This document shows positions 39,721-49,548 of a DNA stretch of 64,000 bases, piece by piece. Origin of the DNA: CAWBRY01 sp963791295 (GTDB taxonomy: Bacteria > Bacteroidota > Bacteroidia > Chitinophagales > Chitinophagaceae). Below the pieces are notes generated by a model. It saw only the letters and a list, made by a program, of their open reading frames with translations. It made no database searches and was not told where the DNA came from. Where the stretch lies: positions 682,001 through 746,000 of the forward strand of contig CAWBRY010000001.1 in the NCBI GenBank assembly GCA_963791295.1. Direction: 5' to 3'. Position numbers and translations under genes: made by a program. The number at the start of each line of letters is the position of its first letter. Within the stretch, counting starts at the first letter, position 1.

Positions 39721-40344
39721 TTATTGCTTTGGAAAATTGGGGTCAGACTTCACTTCGTCTATTTGTTGTTTGTGACGATTGCTATGAGAGGCTACCAGAA
39801 GGCAAAGTTGGTAGCAATCCATCGTTGCAAATGGCAATTGAACAACGTGGTTGCGAAGATCCTCGGTGGACGTCTTCATATATTTTGCATGATCTGCCCG
39901 GATGGATTTGAAATCATCTAAGGCTTCCTCCAGGGATTTGTAAGGTGTGCTTTTTGGTTCAAACGTCTCTACTGTTTTGACCTTCGTGCTTCGGTCTTCC
40001 GTTGCCGTTATGAGCTGTTCGTCCGTCCATTTGAGGTCTGCTCTTTTTTCCGGGTTCGGTGGACTCTTCATAGCATTTTCCAACATTCCCCACAAATTCC
40101 TTTCTGAAATTGCAATATGATAAACGCATTCTTTAATAGACCAACGCTCCGAAGATGATTTGAAATCCAATTGGGCGTCCGACAATCCTTTTACCGCATT
40201 GATCACTTCATTTTTTGTGCTTTTCAGTAGGTTTGTGGCAGTCTTTCTTTCTTTTTTTGAAAGCGATCCACTGTTTAGAGTTCCAGCTAACCCGGTGATT
40301 ACAAGCAGGGTAAGGAGCAAAAGACCCTTGGTTCTTCTTAGCAT
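39721..40344 (-). CDS. DinB-family protein with N-terminal signal
   Basis: Intact, 207 residues. Four-helix DinB/YfiT-like fold: RWSIKECVYHIAISERNLWG holds the first metal-binding His and SHSNRHKQQIDEV the HxxxH pair; FATMDCYQLCLLVASHS is the last helix. Family members are metal-dependent thiol transferases or hydrolases (for example bacillithiol or mycothiol enzymes), mostly uncharacterised. Unusual is the hydrophobic N-terminus MLRRTKGLLLLTLLVITGLA, which suggests export or membrane anchoring. A strong terminator follows. Confidence 0.85.
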   Translation of the reverse strand: MLRRTKGLLLLTLLVITGLAGTLNSGSLSKKERKTATNLLKSTKNEVINAVKGLSDAQLDFKSSSERWSIKECVYHIAISERNLWGMLENAMKSPPNPEKRADLKWTDEQLITATEDRSTKVKTVETFEPKSTPYKSLEEALDDFKSIRADHAKYMKTSTEDLRNHVVQLPFATMDCYQLCLLVASHSNRHKQQIDEVKSDPNFPKQ

Positions 40345-40567
40345 GGCAAGTATTTTAGTGGGTTATCGAGAATGGCTGCTATTCCAAAGGGCAGGCTTGA
40401 AAATATTAAGATACAAAAGATTCAAATCAGACGAAGAAACATTTTCACACATTATATGCTCAATCAAAGGGTAGAATATTATTACAAAATAACTACAGAA
40501 AATGGAATAATTCAAGAGGCAGCCGCCACTCAATTTCAACTTTAGGCAACATTTACCAGTACCACGT

Positions 40568-40575
40568 TATCTTTA
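40568..40575 (+). promoter_or_regulatory. Possible -7 box of the Nif3 gene
   Basis: TATCTTTA ends 4 bases before the Nif3 ATG, the same geometry as upstream of the RlmI-like gene at 30618. The best -33 candidate (TTAG) is 22 bp upstream, a little far. Low confidence. Confidence 0.28.
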
Positions 40576-40579
40576 ATAC

Positions 40580-41674
40580 ATGAAAATCGGTGAGATTATT
40601 TCCTTTCTCGAGTCCCAGGCTAACCCTTCGCTGCAGGAAGACTATGATAATGCGGGATTAATTACGGGAGACAGCTCCTGGGAATGCACCGGTATTGTCT
40701 GCTCATTGGATGCGACGGAAGAAGTGATCCAGGAAGCCATTTCAAAAAAATGCAATCTGGTGGTGGCTCATCATCCCATAATTTTTAAAGGACTTAAAAA
40801 AATCAATGGAAAAAATTACGTTGAAAAAACGGTTATACTGGCCTTAAAGAAAGACGTTGCTATATATGCCATTCATACAAACCTGGACAATGTGATTGAT
40901 GGAGTAAATGGGAGAATGGCACGGGTACTGGGTTTGACGGACTTATCTATTCTTTTACAAAAAGAAACTACGCTCAAGAAATTATACACTTTTGTTCCGG
41001 CCGATCATGCGGAAAAAGTTAGGAAGGCCATTTTTGCGGCAGGGGCCGGCAATATTGGAAATTATAGTGAGTGCAGTTTTAATGCAGAAGGAGATGGCAC
41101 CTTTAAAGCCGGAGCGGGTGCAAGTCCCTACGTTGGCGAAATTGGCAGCCGGCACGCCGAAAAAGAGGTCAGGATTGAAGTAGTATTTCCATCTTTCCTT
41201 CAAAACAGGCTAATTTCCGAAATGAAATCAGCCCATCCCTATGAGGAGGTTGCCTATGATGTGATCGAACTATCTAATTCCCATCCAAATACAGGTTCCG
41301 GCATTGTCGGTAGCCTGCCGGAAGCTCTCGATGAGCAGAGTTTCCTCGCTCTCCTGAAAAGGATTTTTAATGTATCCGTGGTGCGGCATACGCCGTTCCT
41401 TAATCGAAAAATAAAGAAAGTGGCTTTATGTGGCGGAGCGGGAAGCTTTCTGATTTCCAAAGCCTTAGCTGCCGGCGTCGATGCCTATGTGACAGCAGAT
41501 GTCAAGTACCACGAATTTTTTGACGCCGATAACCGGTTGTTGCTCGCCGATATCGGCCATTATGAAAGTGAGCAGTTCACAATCAACCTTCTGCATGAAA
41601 TTTTAGAGCAAAAATTCCCTAACTTTGCCGTCCTTAAAACAGGGGTGGACACCAATCCTGTAAAATATTTTTAG
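40580..41674 (+). CDS. Nif3-like dinuclear metal centre protein
   Basis: Intact, 364 residues, the long form of the Nif3/YqfO family: two Nif3 halves around an inserted PII-like domain (about residues 130-235, LYTFVPADHAEKVRKAIFAA to HPYEEVAYDVIEL). Metal ligands are visible in LVVAHHPIIFKGLK, YAIHTNLDNVIDG and LLADIGHYESEQF. Members form toroidal hexamers; a GTP cyclohydrolase I type 2-like activity has been proposed for some, but no role is settled. It is 33 bp upstream of the zinc-ribbon gene and probably co-transcribed. Confidence 0.92.
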   Translation: MKIGEIISFLESQANPSLQEDYDNAGLITGDSSWECTGIVCSLDATEEVIQEAISKKCNLVVAHHPIIFKGLKKINGKNYVEKTVILALKKDVAIYAIHTNLDNVIDGVNGRMARVLGLTDLSILLQKETTLKKLYTFVPADHAEKVRKAIFAAGAGNIGNYSECSFNAEGDGTFKAGAGASPYVGEIGSRHAEKEVRIEVVFPSFLQNRLISEMKSAHPYEEVAYDVIELSNSHPNTGSGIVGSLPEALDEQSFLALLKRIFNVSVVRHTPFLNRKIKKVALCGGAGSFLISKALAAGVDAYVTADVKYHEFFDADNRLLLADIGHYESEQFTINLLHEILEQKFPNFAVLKTGVDTNPVKYF

Positions 41675-41707
41675 GGTCTTTGAAAACAACAAATCATAAA
41701 ATTTAAT

Positions 41708-42463
41708 ATGGCAAACGTCAAAGAATTTTCCGTTGAAGAAAAACTTACCTCGTTAGTTACCCTTCAGAAAATTGAAAGTAAGCTGGATGAAATTCATATT
41801 CTGAAAGGCGAGTTGCCCATGGAAGTGGCCGACCTGGAAGACGAGATCACGGGATTACATTCCAGGCAGACAAGAATAGAAGAAGAGATCAATGGAGTGA
41901 CAGAATTTATTGAACAGCGTAAGGAAGCGATTAAAGAGGCGACGGGACTGATTAAGAAATATGAGAAGCAGAGCACCAACGTTAAAAATAATCGCGAGTT
42001 CGAAGCGATCAACAAGGAAATTGAAATGCAGCAATTGGAAGTGAAGCTGGCAGAAAAACATATCAAAGACGCTACAGAAGAGATATCTGAAAAAGCGGTG
42101 ACACTGGAAAAAGCTAAAAAGAACATCGCCGCCAAAGAAGGCGTCTTATCTAATAAGAAAGGCGAATTGGAAAAAATCATTGCTGCCAACGAAAAAGAAG
42201 AAAGGCATTTTAATAAACTTGCCAGCGACGCAAAACAGCATGTAGACAACCGTTTGTTGGCGAGTTATGAAAAGATTCGCAAGAGTTATCGCAACGGGCT
42301 TGCGGTTGTGCCGGTTGAACGCGATGCTTGTGGCGGTTGCTTCAACGCAATCCCGCCCCAGAAGCAGAGTGAGATCAAGCAACACAAAAAAGTAATGATC
42401 TGTGAGAATTGCGGACGCATATTGGTGGATGAAGACCTCAGCAAGGCTGTAACAATAAAATAA
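41708..42463 (+). CDS. C4-type zinc-ribbon coiled-coil protein (CT398-like)
   Basis: Intact, 251 residues. Residues 15-185 are a long antiparallel coiled coil rich in Glu and Lys (EEINGVTEFIEQRKEAIKE; LEKAKKNIAAKEGVLSNKKG). The C-terminus is a zinc ribbon with two CxxC pairs: RDACGGCFNAIPPQ and VMICENCGRILV. Members of this family have been linked to type III export or RNA/DNA-associated roles in other phyla; none is established in Bacteroidota. A strong terminator follows. Confidence 0.9.
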   Translation: MANVKEFSVEEKLTSLVTLQKIESKLDEIHILKGELPMEVADLEDEITGLHSRQTRIEEEINGVTEFIEQRKEAIKEATGLIKKYEKQSTNVKNNREFEAINKEIEMQQLEVKLAEKHIKDATEEISEKAVTLEKAKKNIAAKEGVLSNKKGELEKIIAANEKEERHFNKLASDAKQHVDNRLLASYEKIRKSYRNGLAVVPVERDACGGCFNAIPPQKQSEIKQHKKVMICENCGRILVDEDLSKAVTIK

Positions 42464-42486
42464 TTAGTGAACAACTTTAGTGATGC

Positions 42487-42516
42487 ATCCCGCCGTAACC
42501 CGGCGGGATTTTTTTT
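42487..42516 (+). terminator. Rho-independent terminator of the Nif3-zinc-ribbon operon
   Basis: ATCCCGCCG-TAACC-CGGCGGGAT, a perfect 9-bp stem with a 5-base loop, followed by seven further T. It starts 24 bp after the zinc-ribbon stop. Confidence 0.92.
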
Positions 42517-42595
42517 GACGGTGCAAAATGCGAGTATTATTCGTAATGGAGTGAGCAGGCATTTGGAATAAAATTGGATTAAATTGCTGATTGAG

Positions 42596-44293
42596 ATGCT
42601 CCTTCGACTATCCATACAGAACTATGCTATCATCGATGAGCTGGAGATTAGCTTTTCTGATAAGTTGAATGTGATCACCGGAGAAACCGGAGCCGGGAAA
42701 TCCATCATTGTCGGTGCGCTCGGACTTGTCCTGGGTGAAAGAGCGGACACTTCTGTCCTGGTAAATAAAGAAAAGAAATCTGTGGTGGAGGCTTTTTTCC
42801 AAATTAGACACAGAAAGGAAATCAACCGTTTTCTTGAGGAAAATGATTTCGATATACATGATGAACTGGTGATCCGTCGCGAGATAGCCGTTAGTGGAAA
42901 AAGCAGGGCATTTATCAATGATACACCCGTTACCTTGAATCAGCTTCAGGCGCTCAGCTCAATGCTCGTCGATTTGCACCAGCAATTTGACACTTTACAA
43001 TTAGGTGAGAGTGATTTTCAATTGGAGGTCCTTGATGCCCTTGCTGGTCACACCAATTTCCTGCTGGAGTACCAGGCAATTTATTCCAGATGGCAAATAG
43101 TTAATAGAGAATTGCTGGAACTGCAACAGAAAAAACTCCAATTAGATAAGGAGGCTGATTATATTCAATTTCAATACAAGGAACTGGAGGAGGCGCGATT
43201 TAATTACAACGAATTGGAGAATATTGATGCCGAACTAAGATTGCTGAGCAACGCCGAAGGCATCAAGACCACCCTCGACAAAGTATATCATGATCTTCGC
43301 GAAAGTGAAAATCCTATGGTGCAGCAATTAAAGGTACTTGTCAATCAGCTTCAACACTATTCTGAATACCATCCTGACATTTCAGAGTTGATCAAGCGAT
43401 TACAATCCTCGCAAATAGAGTTGCAGGATATAGCTGCTGGGACAAATCATCTGAGTAATCTTATAAATTTTGATTCCGAAAAGGTAGAACAGTTGAATGA
43501 ACGACTGTCAACTGGTTATAGGTTATTGAAGAAGCATGGAGTAAAAACTACACAAGAGCTGCTGGAGTTGCAAGGGGAATTGAAAGAAAAACTCGGGACT
43601 GTAGAAAACCTGGAGACATCCATTCATGAAAGAGAAAAGGAAAGCAATCAATTAAAAGAGAGCGCACTTAAACTTTCCATAGAGATCTCGAAAGGAAGGA
43701 ATTCGCAAAAAAAATTCCTGGAGGAAAAGGTGAACAAGCTTTTGGTACAGGTTGGCATGCCTCACGCCAGAATGAAAGTTGAATCCAAAAATGTCGAACT
43801 CAATTATTTTGGACAGGATGTTGTTGATTTTCTGTTTAATGCTAACCTGCCTGCGCAAAAAGAAGCTGCTGCGGACAAACCGGATACTGGAAAGGACCAA
43901 TTCCAGCCAGTTCGCAAAGTAGCCAGCGGTGGCGAATTAAGCAGGCTAATGCTTTGTATTAAGTCGTTGGTGGCACAGAGCATGGATCTGCCAACAATGA
44001 TCTTCGATGAGATAGATACGGGCATTTCGGGGGAAGCAGCCAGGCAGGTGAGTCTCATCATGAAAGAACTGGCTTCCAAACGACAGGTTATCTGCATTAC
44101 TCATCAGCCTCAAATTGCCGGCAAAGCGACCGCACATTTCTTTGTTTATAAAACAATTAAAGGAGATCAGGTAAAGACAAATATTCGTCCGCTGGATGCG
44201 GATGAACGAATCTCGGTAATAGCAAAAATGCTTAGTGGCGAAAAGCCAACGACTGCAGCCATGGAGAATGCCCGGGAGATGTTGATGAATTAG
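42596..44293 (+). CDS. recN: DNA repair protein RecN
   Basis: Intact, about 565 residues. SMC-like ATPase acting early in double-strand-break repair. ATG 42596 (LLRLSIQNYAIIDELEI) is preferred over the TTG four codons upstream. Walker A is ITGETGAGKSIIVGAL (about residue 30); a long coiled coil spans 150-365; the ABC signature is VASGGELSRLMLCIK, Walker B TMIFDEIDTGISGEAA, and the H-loop ICITHQPQIAG. The stop overlaps the convergent hypothetical gene by 4 bp. Confidence 0.95.
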   Translation: MLLRLSIQNYAIIDELEISFSDKLNVITGETGAGKSIIVGALGLVLGERADTSVLVNKEKKSVVEAFFQIRHRKEINRFLEENDFDIHDELVIRREIAVSGKSRAFINDTPVTLNQLQALSSMLVDLHQQFDTLQLGESDFQLEVLDALAGHTNFLLEYQAIYSRWQIVNRELLELQQKKLQLDKEADYIQFQYKELEEARFNYNELENIDAELRLLSNAEGIKTTLDKVYHDLRESENPMVQQLKVLVNQLQHYSEYHPDISELIKRLQSSQIELQDIAAGTNHLSNLINFDSEKVEQLNERLSTGYRLLKKHGVKTTQELLELQGELKEKLGTVENLETSIHEREKESNQLKESALKLSIEISKGRNSQKKFLEEKVNKLLVQVGMPHARMKVESKNVELNYFGQDVVDFLFNANLPAQKEAAADKPDTGKDQFQPVRKVASGGELSRLMLCIKSLVAQSMDLPTMIFDEIDTGISGEAARQVSLIMKELASKRQVICITHQPQIAGKATAHFFVYKTIKGDQVKTNIRPLDADERISVIAKMLSGEKPTTAAMENAREMLMN

Positions 44294-44799
44294 GCACAAA
44301 GTTCAACCTTGAAGGCAAGGCTGAAATATGTAAAGAAATGTCCCTTTTCGTTTTTTGAATCTCCACTCCATTCATGCCCAAATGTGAATGGCTGTCGCGC
44401 AGCACTGGCTGCTTCACCAATGCCGATCAATGCTTCCTGTGTCTGCAGGCGAAATCCATAAGTTGCATTTTTGAATAACGGCACCGGTTGAAGATCGAAT
44501 TTTATCCATCTTGATACATCTACTCTTTCGAGGTTTAAAGTAGAGTTCCCGATGGCAGGTCCCCAGGCTCTTGACTCAGGATCAAATTCATACAAGGTGA
44601 GAGTGACTTCACCCGGCTGTTGAACTGTTGAAGAATAAATCTGAATGTTGTTTATGATCCCTTCCGAAGGGGCCTTGAATGTTTGGCCGGCAAAATGGTC
44701 CATTGCTTCTGAGCGCAAGTGGCCGATCCAAAGAGTGGTATTGTTCTCGGTCTGAGTAATTAAAGGACGTGAGTGGCTGTCTTGTTTGTCTACTGGCAT
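44290..44799 (-). CDS. Hypothetical protein, beta-rich
   Basis: Intact, 169 residues, no signal peptide and no membrane segment. Predicted beta sandwich with strands such as NNIQIYSSTVQQPGEVTLTL, IKFDLQPVPLFKNATYGFRL and HFFTYFSLAFKVELCA, loosely like carbohydrate-binding or jelly-roll modules (APSEGIINNIQIYSS, YGFRLQTQEALIGIG). I do not recognise a named family. It overlaps the recN stop by 4 bp on the opposite strand. Confidence 0.6.
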   Translation of the reverse strand: MPVDKQDSHSRPLITQTENNTTLWIGHLRSEAMDHFAGQTFKAPSEGIINNIQIYSSTVQQPGEVTLTLYEFDPESRAWGPAIGNSTLNLERVDVSRWIKFDLQPVPLFKNATYGFRLQTQEALIGIGEAASAARQPFTFGHEWSGDSKNEKGHFFTYFSLAFKVELCA

Positions 44800-44873
44800 G
44801 TTAAGTGTCTATAACTCCCCTATACCTGGATTATTGTGTACGAATGGCCACAGATAAGGATTTATAGGAAAAA

Positions 44874-45119
44874 TTATGCAGATATGTGATAATCTTTAAG
44901 GTCTTTTACGATGATTTTAATGTAAATTGAAAATGACCAAGGGATTAAAATCCAGGTGTGGATAACCGCAAAACCGCTGGTGAAAAAAAGTGCAGAAAGA
45001 AAAATTTTTTTGAAAGTCCTTTTGCCGTTTATTTCGCTTCGACTGATTGCCGGGAACATTCCAATAACAAAGAGTAACAATTTCTTTAAAACAAGACTGG
45101 AATTATCACCCAAGGTCAT
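44874..45119 (-). CDS. Possible small membrane protein
   Basis: 81 residues with two hydrophobic segments (LVLKKLLLFVIGMFP and IFLSALFFTSGFAVIHTWIL) and a lysine-containing tail. The order helix-polar turn-helix with G-x-x-x-I-H near the second helix faintly recalls YqaE/Pmp3 proteolipids, but the hallmark double proline is missing. It fills an otherwise empty 366-bp gap between divergent genes; an overlapping plus-strand frame (44956-45141) looks less protein-like. Confidence 0.35.
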   Translation of the reverse strand: MTLGDNSSLVLKKLLLFVIGMFPAISRSEINGKRTFKKIFLSALFFTSGFAVIHTWILIPWSFSIYIKIIVKDLKDYHISA

Positions 45120-45165
45120 TGGTAATAAATCAATGGTTTAACTCTTTTCTGCCCTACTTGAAAAA

Positions 45166-46737
45166 ATGGACCTTACTAACCTAAACAAAGACCGCAAGCA
45201 ACGAAGAAAATCCTCCCTTGATCTTGGAACAATGGTGTATGGCAAGGTTCCTCCCCAGGCAAAAGATCTGGAAGAAGCGGTCTTGGGAGCGATCATGCTG
45301 GAGAAAAATGCATTCGATGATGTCGTTGAAATATTAAAGCCTGAATGTTTTTATGTTGATGCCCATCAACGCATTTACAGAGCCATGCAAAGCCTGGCTA
45401 ATAAGAGCCAGCCGATCGATATCCTGACTGTCGTGGAAGAATTGCGCTTCAAGGAAGAACTGGAAATGGTGGGCGGTGCCTATTATGTAACCAAGCTCAC
45501 CAATGCAGTTGTTTCTTCTGCGAATATTGAAGCACACGCCCGGATCATTCTTCAAAAATTCATTCAGCGTGAATTGATTCGCATCAGCGGTGAAATTATC
45601 GGTGATGCGTATGAAGATTCAACGGATGTATTTGACCTGCTCGATGATGCAGAAAGCAAATTGTTTGAAATCACCAACAATCACCTCCGCAAGAATTTTG
45701 ATACCATCGATTCTGTCCTTGGTGAAAACTATTCAGCGGATAGAGGACTTGCGGCATAAAAATGAAGATGTACCGGGGTACCGAGTGGATTTTCTTCGCT
45801 GGACAGGGTCACGTATGGATGGCAGAATACAGACCTGATCATCCTGGCTGCACGTCCTGCGGTTGGTAAGACTGCTTTTGCGCTGAACCTTGCGCGCAAT
45901 GCGGCTCTGCATCCCGGCAAAGCCAACACCTGTTGCCTTGTTTTCCCTTGAAATGAGTGCCGGCCAGTTGGTGCAACGTATCCTGGCTGCTGAAAGTGAA
46001 ATATGGCTGGAAAAAATTGCACGGGGAAAATTGGCAAGAGCATGAAATGAAGCAATTGTATGCAAGAGGAATTCAGCGTTTAGCACAGGCTCCCTTGTTT
46101 ATTGATGATACACCCGCGCTGAACATTTTTGAACTGCGTGCTAAATGCCGCCGGCTGAAAAACAAGCATAACATTGGTCTGATCATTATCGACTATCTCC
46201 AATTGATGAGTGGCACCGGTGAAAACCGCAACAGCAACCGCGAACAGGAGATCAGTAATATTTCCCGGAACCTGAAAGCGCTGGCAAAAGAATTGAGTGT
46301 TCCGATCATTGCCTTATCTCAGTTGAGCCGTGAAGTGGAAAAGCGCGGAGCTAAGGACGGAACGAAAATGCCTCAGCTGAGTGACCTGCGTGAATCCGGA
46401 GCCATTGAACAGGATGCCGACCTGGTCATGTTCATGTATCGTCCGGAATATTATGACATCACCCAAAATGAAATGGGTGAGAACAATCGCGGCGAAACGA
46501 TCATCCGGATCGCCAAGCACCGTAATGGTATGCTGGATACAATCAAACTGAGGGCATTACTGCATATTCAGAAATTTGTCGAGGATGATGGCAACAGCAT
46601 CGCCGGGGACCGGCCTGCCTGGCAATTGGAAACCCGTGCCCGACAGCGAGGGTGGTGATGCCGCCAAACTCTATATTCAGACAGGCAGCAAGATGAATGA
46701 TCTTCCGGATGAAGAAGAAGAAACTCCTTTTAAATAA
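45166..46737 (+). CDS. dnaB: Replicative DNA helicase DnaB, frame broken by indels
   Basis: Hexameric fork helicase. Residues 1-198 are intact and hold the DnaB N-terminal domain (PPQAKDLEEAVLGAIMLEKN; FYVDAHQRIYRAMQSLANK). The C-terminal RecA-like domain crosses several frames: IILAARPAVGKTAFALNLA (Walker A, 45850), FSLEMSAGQLVQR, LIIIDYLQLMSG (Walker B, 46185), IALSQLSREVEKR, LSDLRESGAIEQDADLVMF and RGETIIRIAKHRNG. It ends DEEEETPFK at 46737. About 520 residues; no intein at the usual Walker A or C-terminal insertion sites. Frame changes near 45720, 45800, 45930, 46020 and 46650. A terminator follows. Confidence 0.93.
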
Positions 46738-46764
46738 TTCCATGAAATTCCGAATTACAAATCG

Positions 46765-46792
46765 AGTCCGGTTTATAACCGGACTTTTTTAT
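46765..46792 (+). terminator. Rho-independent terminator of dnaB
   Basis: AGTCCGGTT-TAT-AACCGGACT, a perfect 9-bp stem with a 3-base loop and a run of seven T, 28 bp after dnaB and just before rsmE. Confidence 0.9.
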
Positions 46793-46803
46793 TTTTATAT
46801 TCT

Positions 46804-47536
46804 ATGTCGCTTCCATTTTTTTATCACCCAGGTCCCGATGCCGATGCCAAGGAAATTACGTTGGATGAAGACAATTCCAGACATATCGTGAATGTACTGC
46901 GAATGAAAGAAGGGGAGGAATTGCTGCTGACCGATGGAAAGGGAAATTCATTCACGGGTGAAATAACCGATGCTCACAAAAAACATTGTCGCGTGAGGGT
47001 GATTTCATTGAAATATCACCCACCGTCCGGCCCGGCAATCACGATAGCGATCTCATTGATCAAAAATAACCAACGCTTCGAATGGTTTTTGGAAAAAGCA
47101 ACAGAGATCGGCGTCAATGAAATTCAACCGGTGATCAGCGAACGAACGGAAAAGAGAAATTTCGAATGGAACGTATGAAATCCATTTGCGTCAGTGCGAT
47201 GCTTCAAAGTCAGCAATGCTGGCTGCCGCAAACTATCAGAACCCCTTTCCATCAAAAATGTTATAGCTGAAGCAAAACAGGAGCAAAAATTCATTGCGTC
47301 ATTGTGGTCAGGTGCCAGATAAAACCAGTCTGTCATCCTTTTCTAGAAACGCCTCCTCCATCATTTTAATCGGGCCTGAAGGAGATTTCACGCAGGACGA
47401 AATGGCGTTGGCTTTGAAAAAAGATTTTATTCCAGTTAGTCTCGGTAGCACGAGGCTGAGAACGGAAACAGCAGGCATTGTTGCAGCGACACTATTAAGA
47501 TATGAAATCTCTTCGTCTTCCTTCTTTCTCCAATAA
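46804..47536 (+). CDS. rsmE: 16S rRNA (uracil-1498-N3)-methyltransferase, frame broken by indels
   Basis: SPOUT-class methyltransferase for U1498 of 16S rRNA. The N-terminal PUA-like domain reads SRHIVNVLRMKEGEELLLTD; IAISLIKNNQRFEWFLEKA and TEIGVNEIQPVISERTEK lead into the knot domain; the trefoil-knot SAM site is intact as SIILIGPEGDFTQDE and VSLGSTRLRTETAGI. About 240 residues, normal. Frame changes at 47180-47340. The 3' end overlaps the convergent terC gene by about 40 bp, and the exact stop depends on the frame being right there. Confidence 0.88.
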
Positions 47537-48295
47537 CGGCTCATTCAATTCCACCAGGCGTTGCTTTCGCCTTCTCTTCATCATGGTCATATTCAATACC
47601 TCCACAATAAATGAGAAAGCCATCGCGAAATAGATATAATTCTTCAAATGCAGCTGATGAGCCGCATCACTGTCCCAGCCTTCAATGATGAGACTAAGCC
47701 CAATCATCACCAGGAAAGAAAGTGCCAGCATTTTTAATGTCGGATGCTTATGAATGAATCCGGAGATCCGTGGGCTGAATAAAAACATGAAAGTCATGGC
47801 GACGACAACAGCTGCAATCATGATCTCGACATATTTGGCCGTGCCGCCGGCGGTAATAATACTGTCAAATGAAAAGACTGCATCAATCAACATGATTTGA
47901 GCAACGCCCTGCGCGTAATGAGAGAGGCTTTTTGTTTTGTCGCTCTTCATTTGGATCCTCCCCTTCCAGTTTGTGATGAATTTCCATCACCGATTTATAG
48001 ATAAGAAACACTCCTCCAGCGAGCATCACAATGCTGGCCAGGTCAAATCCTTTGCCGGCTATTTGAAAAATGGCCTTACCTTTTTGCGATAAGCAACCAC
48101 CCTAATCCCAGCAATAAGCCACTGCGAACAAGAATGCCGGTGATAATCCAAAAACTCCTGGCTTTGTTCTCATCTTTTTTGGAGAGACGGTTCAGATGAT
48201 GCTGACAAAAATGACATTATCAATACCCAGCACTACTTCCAGTATAACAAGGATCAGAAAACTGATAATACTTTCACTGGTAAAAAATGTTCCAT
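47495..48295 (-). CDS. TerC-family integral membrane protein, N-terminal half broken by indels
   Basis: Multi-pass membrane protein of the TerC/Alx type, linked to metal (often manganese) or tellurite handling. The C-terminal half is intact: QGVAQIMLIDAVFSFDSIIT with the conserved D-x-x-F-S-x-D-S, VVAMTFMFLFSPRISGFIHK, LALSFLVMIGLSLIIEGW and IYFAMAFSFIVEVLNM. The N-terminal half, in shifted frames, shows LVILEVVLGIDNVIFVSII, the second conserved acidic membrane motif, and GILVRSGLLLGLGWL. About 265 residues, normal. Frame changes near 47955, 48080, 48190 and 48280. Confidence 0.87.
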
Positions 48296-48314
48296 CTTTA
48301 ATTGTTTAAAATAG

Positions 48315-49431
48315 TTAATTTAATGCATTAAACTGCCTTGTTCTCTGCACTAATATCCTTGCAGATCTTTTTACAATACCCGGACCTTCATAGATAAAAC
48401 CTGTCCACACCTGCACTAAGGAAGCACCAGCCTGCATTTTTTCCACAGCATCCGCACCGGAAAAAATGCCGCCCGATGCAATGATCGGAATCTTTCCATT
48501 CGTTTTTCCATGGATATATTTAACCAACTCCGTAGTCCTGCTTTTTAGTGGAATGCCGCTAAGTCCGCCCATGCCCATTGCTTGAAAGGTCGGAATTAGC
48601 GGTGACAAGTCCCGCCCTGTCAATAGTGGTATTGGCAATCACCAAGTCCATCTAATTTTATTTCAATAGCCAGGTCCACCACATCGTCAATTTGTTCCTT
48701 ATTTAAATCAGGAGCGATCTTTAATAGGATTGGTTTTGAACTGGTTTTTGTAGCATCAATCGTTTGAAGATGAGAAAGAATTTTTCGAAGCGATTCTTTT
48801 TCCTGCAATTCCCTTAAGCCGGGAGTATTCGGCGAACTGACATTTACAACAAAATAATCAACATAAGGATGCAATTCGGTAAAGCAGATTGCATAGTCCT
48901 TCCAGGCATCTTCATTGGGAGTGGTTTTATTTTTACCAATATTTCCTCCGATGATCAATCGGAAATCCTGCCGCCCATTTGTCCTTCCTTTATTTTGAAC
49001 TCTTGATTTCACGCTGTTATTCTTTCAGACCACCATTGTTCAATCTTTCCGCAATGATCTTTACTCCATCATTATTAAATCCCATCCGGTTGATCAATGC
49101 CTTGTCCTTAGGCAGGCGAAACAGTCTGGGCTTTTCGTTGCCGGCCTGCGGTTGCGGAGTGACGGTACCTATTTCAACAAAACCAAATCCAAGGCATTCC
49201 AATTCCTTAAGATACTTGGCATTTTTGTCAAAGCCGGCCCCCAGTCCCACCGGGTTGGGAAATGGAACGCGGAAGACAGCCGAGGCCATTGCGCCCTTTG
49301 GGCGGTATCGATGTGTAAGTACTCTCTTTATAAATCGGTATTACACAAATCAGTTTCAGGCAATTCATGGAAAAATAATGCACCCCTTCAGCAGGGAATA
49401 AGAAGAGAAGACCACGAACAAGTCTGTACAT
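48315..49431 (-). CDS. pyrD: Dihydroorotate dehydrogenase (quinone type), frame broken by indels
   Basis: Class 2 membrane-associated flavoenzyme of pyrimidine synthesis. Start MYRLVRGLLFLFPAEGVHYF is the N-terminal amphipathic helix of class 2 enzymes. Then FPNPVGLGAGFDKNAKYLKE (FMN site), VEIGTVTPQPQAGNEKPRLF, ALINRMGFNNDG, FVVNVSSPNTPGLRELQ (active-site Ser), KPILLKIAPDLNKEQID, GLSGIPLKSRTTELV and IIASGGIFSGADAVEKMQAG, and YEGPGIVKR. About 345-370 residues. Frame changes near 49290, 49015 and 48630. Confidence 0.92.
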
Positions 49432-49548
49432 ATCGCTTGCGAAGATAATTGAACTTTTAGGCTCATTTTTGGTTGATAATAGAGGACTGTTTATTTTTGA
49501 AATCAGAAAGTTGCATAAACAACTGATTCATAATTTAAATTCTAAACT

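Noticed and set aside
44956..45141. Plus-strand 61-codon ORF before dnaB
   Set aside because: Overlaps a more protein-like minus-strand ORF and lacks a recognisable feature or ribosome-binding context.
45720..46020. Intein or programmed frameshift in dnaB
   Set aside because: Joined frames give a normal-length helicase with no inserted sequence at the usual Walker A or C-terminal intein sites and no slippery heptamer with a downstream structure that I can see.
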